Source: an uncultured Polaribacter sp. (GTDB taxonomy: Bacteria; Bacteroidota; Bacteroidia; Flavobacteriales; Flavobacteriaceae). Taken from it: a DNA stretch of 64,000 nucleotides. Made by a program: the position numbers and the translations under genes. The stretch spans positions 186,001-250,000 of the forward strand of contig NZ_CANMUE010000002.1 of NCBI RefSeq assembly GCF_947500975.1. The letters run 5' to 3'. The stretch's first letter is position 1. Each line of letters starts with the position of its first letter. Below, piece after piece: positions 46,341 through 54,907 of this stretch. A model generated the notes under the pieces. It was given only the letters and a program-made list of their open reading frames with translations. It was not told the origin of the DNA and made no database searches.

Positions 46341-47576
46341 ATGATAGAAAGTAAACAAACAAATTTTTACAACATTGGTGTTAGTTATAAAAAAGCTGAT
46401 GGTCATATGCGTGGTAAGTTTTCTCTATCAAAAGAAAATCAAGTTATTTTATTGGAAGAGGCAAAACATGCCGGTTTTGATGGGATTTTTGTTTTGTCTA
46501 CATGTAATAGAACAGAAATATCTGGTTTTGCAGAACATCCTTATCAGTTAATTCAATTATTGTGTAAGTTTTCTGAAGGAACGGTAGAAGAGTTTGCTAA
46601 AATTTCTAATGTTTATAAAGATAAAGAAGCAATTAATCATCTTTTTAGAATTGGTACAGGATTAGAAAGCCAAATTTTAGGAGATTATGAAATTGTAGGT
46701 CAATTAAGGCAATCTTTTAAACTTGCAAAAAAATGCAATACTACAAATGCTTATGTAGAAAGGTTGTTAAATAGCGTAATGCAGGCAAGTAAACGTGTTA
46801 AAAACGAGACTAAAATAAGTTCTGGTACAACTTCAGTTTCTTATGCTGCAGTACAATATATTATCTCAAATTTATCAGATTATAATTCTAAAAATATTTT
46901 GGTTTTTGGTTTAGGTAAAATGGGAAAACATACTTGTAAAAATTTAGCAGAATACACGCAAAATAAATCGGTTTGTTTAATTAATAGAACAGAAGAAAAA
47001 GCAACAGAGTTTGTAAAAGAGCATCCTTCAATTAGAAAATCTACAATTAATAATTTAGATGCTGAGGTTGAAAAAGCAGATGTTTTAATAGTGTCTACTG
47101 GTGCAGAAAAACCTACCATTACTCAAAAAAATATAAAACAAGGGAAAAAAATATTGGTTTTAGATTTATCTATGCCAGAAAACGTTGCCAAAAATATTAC
47201 TGATTTTAAAAATGTAAAGTTGGTAAATGTGGATGAACTTTCTAAAATTACTGATGAAACTTTAGAAATTAGAAAACAAGAAATTCCGGTAGCAGAAACT
47301 ATTATTGAAACGCATAAAACTGAGTTTAATGACTGGTTAAATCATAGAAGATTTACCCCGGCAATTAATGCTTTAAAAGAATCTTTAGAAAATATTAAAA
47401 AAGACGAAATTGCTTTTCAAAAAAAGAAAATTAAAAACTTTGATGAAAATCAAGCAGAAATCTTAACATCACGTTTTATCCAAAAAATTACAACACAGTT
47501 TGTAAAACATTTAAAAGATGAAGAAATCTCTGCTTCACAAAGTATTCAAGTGATGAAAAAGGTTTTTCAAGCCTAA
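46341..47576 (+). CDS. hemA: Glutamyl-tRNA reductase HemA
   Basis: 411 residues. The catalytic Cys is C55 in VLSTCNRTEISGF. Next come GLESQILGDYEIVGQL (about 105-120) and the NADPH-binding NILVFGLGKMGKHTCKNL (about 183-200), and a C-terminal dimerisation helix. It reduces glutamyl-tRNA to glutamate-1-semialdehyde, the first committed step of the C5 heme pathway. It heads the forward arm of the heme operon, 10 nt before hemCD. Confidence 0.95.
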   Translation: MIESKQTNFYNIGVSYKKADGHMRGKFSLSKENQVILLEEAKHAGFDGIFVLSTCNRTEISGFAEHPYQLIQLLCKFSEGTVEEFAKISNVYKDKEAINHLFRIGTGLESQILGDYEIVGQLRQSFKLAKKCNTTNAYVERLLNSVMQASKRVKNETKISSGTTSVSYAAVQYIISNLSDYNSKNILVFGLGKMGKHTCKNLAEYTQNKSVCLINRTEEKATEFVKEHPSIRKSTINNLDAEVEKADVLIVSTGAEKPTITQKNIKQGKKILVLDLSMPENVAKNITDFKNVKLVNVDELSKITDETLEIRKQEIPVAETIIETHKTEFNDWLNHRRFTPAINALKESLENIKKDEIAFQKKKIKNFDENQAEILTSRFIQKITTQFVKHLKDEEISASQSIQVMKKVFQA

Positions 47577-47586
47577 CAATATACCA

Positions 47587-49182
47587 ATGCAAAAAATAAT
47601 TAGAATAGGTACACGTGATAGTCAATTAGCTCTTTGGCAAGCGGATAAAGTACGAAAAGAGTTAGAATCTTTAGGTTATCAAACAGAAATTGTACCTATA
47701 AAATCTACAGGAGATCTTATTTTAGATAAGCCTTTGTATGAGCTTGGTATTACCGGGATTTTTACAAAAAATTTAGATATTGCTCTTTTAAATGGTTCTA
47801 TTGATATTGCTGTACATTCTTTAAAAGATGTGCCAACTTCTTTGCCAGAAGGTATTGTGCAAGCTGCCGTTTTAAAAAGAGGAAATTATAATGATATTTT
47901 AGTTTTAAAAGGTAATGAAGAGTTTTTTGGAGAACCAAATGGAATCATAGCAACAGGAAGTTTGCGAAGAAAAGCCATGTGGTTAAATAGATATCCAACA
48001 CATAAAGTAGAAGATTTAAGAGGGAATGTAAATACACGTTTACAAAAACTAGAGGATAGCGATACTTGGAATGGAGCCGTTTTTGCAGCGGCAGGTTTAG
48101 AAAGGTTGAAAATTAGACCAGAAACTTCAGTGGATTTATCTTGGATGATATCTGCACCAGGACAAGGTACGGTAATGATTGCAGCTTTAGAAAAAGATGA
48201 TTATGTTTTAGACGCTTGTGAGCAATTAAACCATCATGAGACAAAAGTTTGTGTAGGTATAGAGCGTGAGTTTTTAAGACTTTTAGAAGGTGGTTGTACG
48301 GCCCCAATTGGTGCTTTAGCTTATGTAGATGCAAAAACAGAAGAAGTTAATTTTAAAGGTGTTTTATTAAAAAAAGACGGTTCTAAAAAGATTACTGTTA
48401 ACAAGAGTATCAAATTAGGAAGTCATCATTATCTGGCAAAAGATTGTGCAGATTATATTATTAATAGAGGTGGAAAAGAATTGATGTTAGAAGATGACGA
48501 TAATAAAGCTTCTGCAGTTCATAAAATTTATTCAACTAAAAAACTTTCTGAAGCTCAAAAAGAAATTTTATCACCAGCAATTGGTGTAGAAGATAGTGAT
48601 TTTATTAAAATCCGTTTTAATAGAATTCCTGCTAAAGTGATAAAAAATGAAATTGAAAATGTTGTAATTACGAGCCAAAATGGAGTAGAAGCACTTTTAA
48701 ATTCTTTTACTAAAGATGAAATGAATTTCAAGAATATTTTTTGTGTTGGTAGAAGAACTAAAAAATTGATTGAAAACAGAATAGGTAAGGTTGCCTATGT
48801 AGCTAAAAATGCTAAAAAGCTTTCAGAATATTTGTCAAAAGAATCTGAAATTAAAGAAGTTACTTATTTTTGTAGTAATGTAAGATTAGATGTTTTACCA
48901 GTTTTTTTACAAGCAAATGATATTGTTGTAAATGAAGTTGAGGTTTATAAAACCATGTTAAGTCCTGTTAAATTAGATGATTCTATTGATGGGGTTTTGT
49001 TTTATAGTCCGTCAGGAATTGAAAGCTATTTGGGTAAAAATGGTAAAGATAAGGTTGCCTTTTGTATTGGAGAAACTACAGCAAAAGAAGCTAGAAAGCA
49101 TTTTGAAAAAGTAGAAGTTGCTAATATGCCAAGTGTTGATAATGTTTTAGAGATGGTAAATAGTTATTTTTCAGGAGAATAA
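47587..49182 (+). CDS. hemC/hemD: Fused hydroxymethylbilane synthase (HemC) and uroporphyrinogen-III synthase (HemD)
   Basis: 531 residues. The HemC half (1 to about 305) has GTRDSQLALWQAD (7-19) and the dipyrromethane cofactor attachment Cys C237 in LLEGGCTAPIGA. The HemD half (about 320-531) starts after a linker, with NVVITSQNGVEALLNSF (about 358-374) and DGVLFYSPSGIESYLG (about 469-484). The fusion joins the two consecutive steps from porphobilinogen to uroporphyrinogen III. HemCD fusions are known in this group. Confidence 0.93.
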   Translation: MQKIIRIGTRDSQLALWQADKVRKELESLGYQTEIVPIKSTGDLILDKPLYELGITGIFTKNLDIALLNGSIDIAVHSLKDVPTSLPEGIVQAAVLKRGNYNDILVLKGNEEFFGEPNGIIATGSLRRKAMWLNRYPTHKVEDLRGNVNTRLQKLEDSDTWNGAVFAAAGLERLKIRPETSVDLSWMISAPGQGTVMIAALEKDDYVLDACEQLNHHETKVCVGIEREFLRLLEGGCTAPIGALAYVDAKTEEVNFKGVLLKKDGSKKITVNKSIKLGSHHYLAKDCADYIINRGGKELMLEDDDNKASAVHKIYSTKKLSEAQKEILSPAIGVEDSDFIKIRFNRIPAKVIKNEIENVVITSQNGVEALLNSFTKDEMNFKNIFCVGRRTKKLIENRIGKVAYVAKNAKKLSEYLSKESEIKEVTYFCSNVRLDVLPVFLQANDIVVNEVEVYKTMLSPVKLDDSIDGVLFYSPSGIESYLGKNGKDKVAFCIGETTAKEARKHFEKVEVANMPSVDNVLEMVNSYFSGE

Positions 49183-49187
49183 TTTAA

Positions 49188-49249
49188 GTCATTGCGAGGT
49201 ACGAAGCAATCTGTATACATAGAGAGATTGCTTCGTACCTCGCAATGAC
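49188..49249. repeat. Palindromic dispersed repeat, copy 2 (hemCD-hemB gap)
   Basis: 62 bp: two perfect 25-bp inverted arms around a 12-bp loop, starting GTCATTGCGAGGTACGAAGC and ending GCTTCGTACCTCGCAATGAC. It would form a very stable hairpin in RNA. The family resembles a widespread short dispersed palindrome in Bacteroidota and other bacteria. Confidence 0.92.
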
Positions 49250-49262
49250 AAAATAATAGAAA

Positions 49263-50228
49263 ATGTTTAGAACTAGAAGACTAAGAAAATCAGATGGAAT
49301 AAGAAGATTAGTTAGAGAAACTAAACTATCTGTAGACGATTTTATCTACCCACTTTTTATTGAAGAAGGAGAAAATATTGAAACAGAAATTGTTTCTATG
49401 CCAGGCATCAAACGTTTTTCTTTAGATAGAATTTCGAAAGAATTAGATGAGGTAGTTGAATTAAATATTCCTGCAGTTTTATTATTCGGCATACCTTCAA
49501 ATAAAGATGAAGAAGGTACAGAAACATGGAATGATAACGGAATTATGCAACAAGCAATCCGTTTTATAAAAAAGAATTATCCAAGCTTATATGTAATTAC
49601 AGATGTTTGTTTTTGTGAATATACTTCGCACGGGCATTGTGGAATTATACATGATAATGATGTTGATAATGATGCAACTTTAGTAAATATCGCAAAACAA
49701 GTAATTTCGCACGCAAAAGCAGGAGTAGATATGGTTGCACCTTCAGGAATGATGGATGGAACTATTGATATGATTCGCCAATCTTTAGATAATACAGGTT
49801 TTTCAAATTTGCCAATTATGGCGTATTCTGTAAAATACGCATCCGCTTTTTATGGTCCATTTAGAGATGCTGCAGATTCTGCACCTACTTTTGGAGACAG
49901 AAGAACCTATCAAATGGATCCTTCAAACAGAGATGAAGGGATGCGTGAAGCAACTTTTGATGATCAAGAAGGTGCAGATATTTTAATGGTAAAACCAGCA
50001 CTTTCCTATTTGGATATCATTAGGGATTTAAAAAATACTTTTGATAGACCAATTGCTTGTTATAATGTAAGTGGAGAATATGCAATGGTAAAAGCTGCAG
50101 CAGAAAAAGGTTGGATTGATGGTGAAAAAGTGATGATGGAAAGTTTACTGTCTATGAAAAGAGCAGGAGCAGATATTATTATTACCTATTTTGCTAAGGA
50201 AGCCGCGAGAATATTGTTGAAAAAATAA
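49263..50228 (+). CDS. hemB: Delta-aminolevulinic acid dehydratase (porphobilinogen synthase) HemB
   Basis: 321 residues. Zinc-binding cysteines are seen in [14 protein letters not shown] (about 118-131), so this is the Zn type. Catalytic lysines are K191 in [10 protein letters not shown] and K244 in [10 protein letters not shown]. It joins two 5-aminolevulinate molecules. In the forward heme operon, with repeat copies flanking it. Confidence 0.95.
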   Translation: MFRTRRLRKSDGIRRLVRETKLSVDDFIYPLFIEEGENIETEIVSMPGIKRFSLDRISKELDEVVELNIPAVLLFGIPSNKDEEGTETWNDNGIMQQAIRFIKKNYPSLYVITDVCFCEYTSHGHCGIIHDNDVDNDATLVNIAKQVISHAKAGVDMVAPSGMMDGTIDMIRQSLDNTGFSNLPIMAYSVKYASAFYGPFRDAADSAPTFGDRRTYQMDPSNRDEGMREATFDDQEGADILMVKPALSYLDIIRDLKNTFDRPIACYNVSGEYAMVKAAAEKGWIDGEKVMMESLLSMKRAGADIIITYFAKEAARILLKK

Positions 50229-50229
50229 C

Positions 50230-50283
50230 GTCATTACTAGCAAGGATGACGAAGTAGTCTTTTAATTAGCAAGATTACTTAAC
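50230..50283. repeat. Degenerate palindromic repeat, copy 3 (hemB-hemL gap)
   Basis: Begins GTCATTACTAGCAAGGATGA and has worn arms with AAGATTACTT at the other end. Only a partial inverted repeat remains. Confidence 0.5.
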
Positions 50284-50314
50284 TATGTTCGTAATAACTG
50301 AAAAACTAAAAGTC

Positions 50315-51604
50315 ATGACATTCAAAAAATCAGAAAAATTATATAAAAAAGGTTTAAAAAACCTTGTAGGTGCGGTTAATTCTCCTGTTAGAGCTTTTTC
50401 TTCAGTTGGTGGAAATCCGTTATTTATTAAAAAAGCAAAAGGAACTAAAATTACAGATGTTGATAATAATGAGTATGTAGATTTAGTACTTTCTTATGGA
50501 CCAATGATTTTAGGTCATCGTCATAAAAAAGTGCAAAAAGGAGTTGAAAAAGCATTGAAAAATGGATATTCTTTTGGAGCATCAACAGAAAATGAAATTA
50601 AATTAGCAAAAATAGTTTGTGATGCTTTTCCTGAAATGGATAAAGTCCGTTTTGTGAATTCTGGTACAGAAGCGGTTTTAAGCGGAATCCGTTTGGCAAG
50701 AGCATTTACAGGAAAAGATAAAATTATAAAATTTGCAGGTTGCTATCACGGACATCAAGATGCGTTGTTGGTAGCGGCAGGTTCTGGTTTGGCAACATTG
50801 AGTTTGCCAGGATCTAAAGGAGTTCCTGAAGGTGCTGTAAAAAACACATTAATTGCAGAATACAATAATTTAGAAAGTGTAAAAAAACACTTTGAGGATG
50901 ATGATAATATTGCAGCTGTAATTATTGAGCCAATTGGTGGAAATATGGGAGTTGTTATTCCGCAAAATGATTTCTTAAAAGAATTAAAAGAATATTTAGA
51001 AACTAAAAATGCTTTGTTAATTGCTGATGAAGTAATGACAGGCTTCCGTTCTAAATTTGGTGGAGCGCAAGATTTGCTAGGTGTTACAGCAGATATTACA
51101 TGTTTAGGAAAAGTAATTGGAGGAGGTTTTCCTGTTGGAGCTTATGGGGCAAGAAATGAAATTATGCAAGAAGTTGCACCTTTAGGGGGTATGTATCAAG
51201 CAGGAACTTTGAGTGGAAATCCAATTGCGATGGCAGGCGGAATAGCAACATTAACTGAATTAAAAAAGCAAAATCCATATCAAAAATTTGAAGAAATAGG
51301 AGGGGAAATAGAAACTATTTTATTGGATTCAGCTAAAAAATACAACGTCGATTTAATTGTAAATAGGTTTGGCTCAATGTTAAATCCGTTTTTCACGAAT
51401 AGTGAAATAACGAATTTTGAGCAAGCACAAACGTCAGACACAGGTAAGTTTTCAGTATTTTTTTGGGAAATGATAAAAAACGGTGTGTTTTTACCACCAA
51501 GTCAGTTTGAAGCCTGGTTTTTATCATCAGCTTTAAAAGAAAAAGATATTAAAATTATTAAAAAAGCAGTTGATAAGGCAATGTTAGCTGTTTCTAAAAT
51601 GTAA
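50315..51604 (+). CDS. hemL: Glutamate-1-semialdehyde 2,1-aminomutase HemL
   Basis: 429 residues from ATG 50315; an upstream ATG at 50285 would add ten residues not seen in the family. N-terminus VGAVNSPVRAFSSVGG; SGTEAVLSGIRLARAFTG (about 119-136) and CLGKVIGGGFPVGAYG with PLP Lys K266. It converts glutamate-1-semialdehyde to 5-aminolevulinate. Confidence 0.95.
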   Translation: MTFKKSEKLYKKGLKNLVGAVNSPVRAFSSVGGNPLFIKKAKGTKITDVDNNEYVDLVLSYGPMILGHRHKKVQKGVEKALKNGYSFGASTENEIKLAKIVCDAFPEMDKVRFVNSGTEAVLSGIRLARAFTGKDKIIKFAGCYHGHQDALLVAAGSGLATLSLPGSKGVPEGAVKNTLIAEYNNLESVKKHFEDDDNIAAVIIEPIGGNMGVVIPQNDFLKELKEYLETKNALLIADEVMTGFRSKFGGAQDLLGVTADITCLGKVIGGGFPVGAYGARNEIMQEVAPLGGMYQAGTLSGNPIAMAGGIATLTELKKQNPYQKFEEIGGEIETILLDSAKKYNVDLIVNRFGSMLNPFFTNSEITNFEQAQTSDTGKFSVFFWEMIKNGVFLPPSQFEAWFLSSALKEKDIKIIKKAVDKAMLAVSKM

Positions 51605-51611
51605 ATAAATC

Positions 51612-51683
51612 GTCATTACGAGGGGGAATGACAAAGTAATCTCTGAATGAATAAGTAGATTGCTTCATTACAATCGAAATGAC
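51612..51683. repeat. Degenerate palindromic repeat, copy 4 (hemL-hemE gap)
   Basis: 72 bp beginning GTCATTACGAGGGGGAATGA and ending TCGAAATGAC with AGATTGCTTCATTAC inside. Several mismatches compared with copy 2. Its last ATG (51679) is in frame with hemE. Confidence 0.65.
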
Positions 51684-51696
51684 GTCTAATAGTATT

Positions 51697-52725
51697 ATGA
51701 TAAAAAACGATTTATTTTTAAGAGCATTAAAAGGAGAAACTGTTGATAGACCACCAGTTTGGATGATGCGTCAAGCAGGAAGATATTTGCCAGAGTTTAT
51801 GGAAATCAAACATAAATACGATTTCTTTACACGTTGTAGAACTCCAGAATTGGCATCAGAAATTACGGTTCAACCTATACGTAGATACGGAATGGATGCT
51901 GCCATTTTATTTTCTGATATATTGGTTATTCCGCAAGCAATGAATATTGAAGTACAAATGAAACCAGATTTTGGTCCTTATTTGCCAAATCCAATTAGAA
52001 GTCAAAAAGATTTAGATTCAGTTATTGTGCCAGATGTTCATCAAGAATTGGGTTATGTAATGGAAGCAATAAAAGCTACAAAAGAAAAACTAAATGATGA
52101 AATTCCTTTAATTGGTTTTGCAGGCTCTCCTTGGACAATTTTATGTTATTGTGTGCAAGGTCAGGGTTCTAAAAACTTTGATAAAGCCAAAGAATTGTGT
52201 TTTACAAATCCTGTTGTTGCGCATAGTTTATTGCAAAAAATTACTGATACAACTATTGCCTATTTAAAAGCAAAAGTTGAGGCTGGTGTAAATGCAGTTC
52301 AGGTTTTTGATTCTTGGGGAGGTATGTTGTCGCCAACTGATTATCAAGAATTTTCTTGGCAATATATTCAACAAATTATAGATGCTTTAAAAGGTATTAC
52401 ACCTGTAATTGCATTTGGAAAAGGATGTTGGTTTGCATTGAATGATATGTCTAAATCTGGAGCTTCTGCTTTGGGGGTAGATTGGACTTGTTCTGCAAGA
52501 AATGCTCGTTATTTATCAGGAGGAAATATTACTTTACAAGGTAATTTTGATCCATCGAGATTATTTTCGCCACCATCAGAAATTAAAAAAATGGTAACTC
52601 AAATGATTAACGAATTTGGGAAAGATAGATATATTGTGAATCTTGGTCATGGAATTTTACCAAACATTCCGTTAGAAAATGCGAAGGCATTTGTAGATGC
52701 TGTAAAAGAGTATAAAGCAAATTAA
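51697..52725 (+). CDS. hemE: Uroporphyrinogen decarboxylase HemE
   Basis: 342 residues from ATG 51697; the alternative ATG 51679 lies at the end of a repeat and adds only six residues. Motifs [17 protein letters not shown] (19-35), [16 protein letters not shown] (about 141-156) and FGKGCWFAL. It decarboxylates uroporphyrinogen III to coproporphyrinogen III. Its stop is one nucleotide before the next start. Confidence 0.95.
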   Translation: MIKNDLFLRALKGETVDRPPVWMMRQAGRYLPEFMEIKHKYDFFTRCRTPELASEITVQPIRRYGMDAAILFSDILVIPQAMNIEVQMKPDFGPYLPNPIRSQKDLDSVIVPDVHQELGYVMEAIKATKEKLNDEIPLIGFAGSPWTILCYCVQGQGSKNFDKAKELCFTNPVVAHSLLQKITDTTIAYLKAKVEAGVNAVQVFDSWGGMLSPTDYQEFSWQYIQQIIDALKGITPVIAFGKGCWFALNDMSKSGASALGVDWTCSARNARYLSGGNITLQGNFDPSRLFSPPSEIKKMVTQMINEFGKDRYIVNLGHGILPNIPLENAKAFVDAVKEYKAN

Positions 52726-52726
52726 A

Positions 52727-53071
52727 ATGCCACATTTTATTTTAGATTGTTCAGAAAATATTTTAGAAATTCATGAACCTTTAAAAATCATTGAAGCTGT
52801 TTTTGAAACTGCTTTTTCTACAGGTTTATTTGATAGAAATGATATTAAAGTTCGTTTAAATCCTTTTAAATATTCTTTAGTTCAAGGTGGAAAAGCCGAT
52901 TTTATACATGTATTTGCAAATATTATGGAAGGAAGATCTAATGAACAAAAGGCAAATTTATCGAAACAGATTGTAACTAAGTTGAATGAATTATTTCTTG
53001 AGGTGCCTATTATTTCTATAAATATTAGAGATTTTGAAAAAGCATCATATTTTAATAAATCTATGATTTAA
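52727..53071 (+). CDS. 5-carboxymethyl-2-hydroxymuconate isomerase-like tautomerase
   Basis: 114 residues. The start MPHFILDCSENI gives an N-terminal Pro after Met removal, the catalytic base of the tautomerase superfamily, and the rest matches the CHMI family (PF02962). No neighbouring aromatic-degradation genes exist; it is embedded between hemE and the EI24 gene with almost no spacing, so a role linked to this operon is possible but unknown. Confidence 0.83.
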   Translation: MPHFILDCSENILEIHEPLKIIEAVFETAFSTGLFDRNDIKVRLNPFKYSLVQGGKADFIHVFANIMEGRSNEQKANLSKQIVTKLNELFLEVPIISINIRDFEKASYFNKSMI

Positions 53072-53830
53072 ATGATAAAAAATATAATTTTAGGAATAAA
53101 AGAATATGTTGGGGCTTTTGAGTTAATTTCTAAACTAAAACTCTGGAAATATTTTATAATTCCTATTTTAATTAGTGTTGTTACTTTTGTTTTAATAGCA
53201 ATAGAAGCTTATGTTTTGTCAGATAATATTGGAGAGTATATTTCTAAAATCTGGATTTGGGATTTGGGTAAAGAAACATTCACATCAATCAGTAATTTTA
53301 TAGGTGGATTAATTATATTAATTATTGGGCTAATTCTATATAAGCATATTATAATGGCGCTTTCTGCACCATTTATGACACCCGTATCGGAAAAAATTGA
53401 AAAACATTTTTATGGTGATTTGAAGCATTTGCACAGAAAAACAACAAATACTGAGCAATTAATTAGAGGGATTAGAATAAATGTTAGAAATCTTTTTAAA
53501 GAACTCTTAATTACATTGCCAATTTTATTGCTGAAGTTTATTCCGGTTGTAAATATATTTTCGACACTTTTATTGTTCTTGGTGCAAGCGTATTATGCTG
53601 GTTTTGGGAATATGGATTATACGTTAGAACGTCATTTAAATTATAAAAAAAGTGTAAGTTTTGTTGGTCAAAATAAAGGTTATGCTATAGGAAATGGTCT
53701 TGTTTTTATGTTGTTTTTGTTAATTCCTATTATAGGGATTATTATCGTTTTACCTTTATCTGTAACAGCTGCATCAACAAAAACATTGGCAATATTACAT
53801 AACAAACAAGAGTTCGTTTATGAAAAATAA
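53072..53830 (+). CDS. EI24/CysZ-like multi-pass membrane protein
   Basis: 252 residues with four or more hydrophobic segments. The overall pattern, including the conserved APFMTPVSEKIEKH loop (about 98-111) and the YYAGFGNMDYTLER stretch (about 170-185), fits the EI24 domain family that includes the sulfate transporter CysZ. Whether it carries sulfate is unproven. It begins directly after the tautomerase stop and overlaps hemF by 11 nt. Confidence 0.82.
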   Translation: MIKNIILGIKEYVGAFELISKLKLWKYFIIPILISVVTFVLIAIEAYVLSDNIGEYISKIWIWDLGKETFTSISNFIGGLIILIIGLILYKHIIMALSAPFMTPVSEKIEKHFYGDLKHLHRKTTNTEQLIRGIRINVRNLFKELLITLPILLLKFIPVVNIFSTLLLFLVQAYYAGFGNMDYTLERHLNYKKSVSFVGQNKGYAIGNGLVFMLFLLIPIIGIIIVLPLSVTAASTKTLAILHNKQEFVYEK

Positions 53831-54725
53831 GTTTTATAAATACATAGAAAATTTACAAGATACTATTACATCAGCCTTAGAAAAAGTAGATGGAAAAGCT
53901 ACTTTTAAAGAAGATATTTGGAAGAGAAAAGAAGGTGGAGGAGGACGAACCCGAGTGATAGAAAATGGAGCTGTTTTTGAAAAAGGAGGTGTCAATATTT
54001 CTGCTGTTCATGGTGAATTACCAGAAGTTTTAAGAAATCAATTTAAAGTAAAAGAAGGTAATTTTTTTGCTTGTGGATTAAGTTTGGTATTGCACCCAAA
54101 AAATCCGTTTGTACCCACTGTGCATGCAAATTGGCGCTATTTTGAAATGTATAATTCTTCAGGCGATATTGTAACCCAATGGTTTGGTGGTGGGCAAGAT
54201 TTAACACCTTATTATTTATTTGATGAAGATGCAATTCATTTTCATACTGTTTGTAAATCAGCCTGTGATAAACATAATCTAGAGTTTTATCCGAAGTTTA
54301 AAAAAACTTGTGATGAGTATTTCTGGAATACTCACAGAGATGAAGCGCGTGGAATTGGTGGTTTATTTTTTGATTATCAAAAAGAAACAGCAGACTTTAC
54401 AATTGAAGATAGATTCAATTTTGTAACTGAAGTTGGTAATCGTTTTTTAGAAAGTTATGTGCCTATTGTTGAAAAAAGAAAAGAGATAATCTTTACAAAA
54501 GAACACAAAGATTGGCAAGAAGTAAGAAGAGGGCGTTATGTAGAGTTTAATTTAGTGCATGATAGAGGCACACTTTTTGGTTTAAAAACAAATGGTAGAA
54601 TAGAAAGTATTTTAATGAGCTTGCCACCAATTGTACAATGGAAATACAATCATATTCCAGAAGAAAATTCTGAGGAAGCTAAACTACTATCCGTTTTGGC
54701 TAATCCTAAAGATTGGTTGCTTTGA
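53820..54725 (+). CDS. hemF: Oxygen-dependent coproporphyrinogen III oxidase HemF
   Basis: 301 residues. Recognisable by GGGGRTRVIENGAVFEKGGVN (split with the family motif), VHANWRYFEMY (about 101-111), WFGGGQDLTPYYLF (about 121-134) and REPLP-like C-terminal IVQWKYNH. It converts coproporphyrinogen III to protoporphyrinogen IX with O2. Last gene of the forward heme operon. Confidence 0.96.
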   Translation: MKNKFYKYIENLQDTITSALEKVDGKATFKEDIWKRKEGGGGRTRVIENGAVFEKGGVNISAVHGELPEVLRNQFKVKEGNFFACGLSLVLHPKNPFVPTVHANWRYFEMYNSSGDIVTQWFGGGQDLTPYYLFDEDAIHFHTVCKSACDKHNLEFYPKFKKTCDEYFWNTHRDEARGIGGLFFDYQKETADFTIEDRFNFVTEVGNRFLESYVPIVEKRKEIIFTKEHKDWQEVRRGRYVEFNLVHDRGTLFGLKTNGRIESILMSLPPIVQWKYNHIPEENSEEAKLLSVLANPKDWLL

Positions 54726-54878
54726 TTTTGAATTATTATTTGTTTTTTAATGTATTAAGTGTGTTATGTTTAAAATAATTAAGTTTTTTCAATGTTTAAT
54801 TGTTAAATATTTAATTTGTTTTAAATATTGCTGCTAAAATTTTACTACAAAAATGATCATAGAACCATCACTTTTTTG

Positions 54879-54886
54879 TATTTTTG
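54879..54886 (+). promoter_or_regulatory. TAnnTTTG promoter element before the E2 gene
   Basis: TATTTTTG followed by CAGTC, 21 nt before ATG 54908. The upstream TTTTTTG tract gives the usual Bacteroidota look. Confidence 0.55.
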
Positions 54887-54907
54887 CAGTCTCAAAATCA
54901 AATTTAG

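Noticed and set aside
49188..49249. Inverted repeat considered as CRISPR repeat or intrinsic terminator
   Set aside because: There is no array with regular spacers, the element is a long single palindrome with diverged relatives, and no T-run follows; it is a dispersed repeat.
53072..53830. EI24 gene considered as a cysZ sulfate permease with a defined role
   Set aside because: No sulfate-assimilation gene is adjacent and the family name alone does not show substrate, so no symbol was given.
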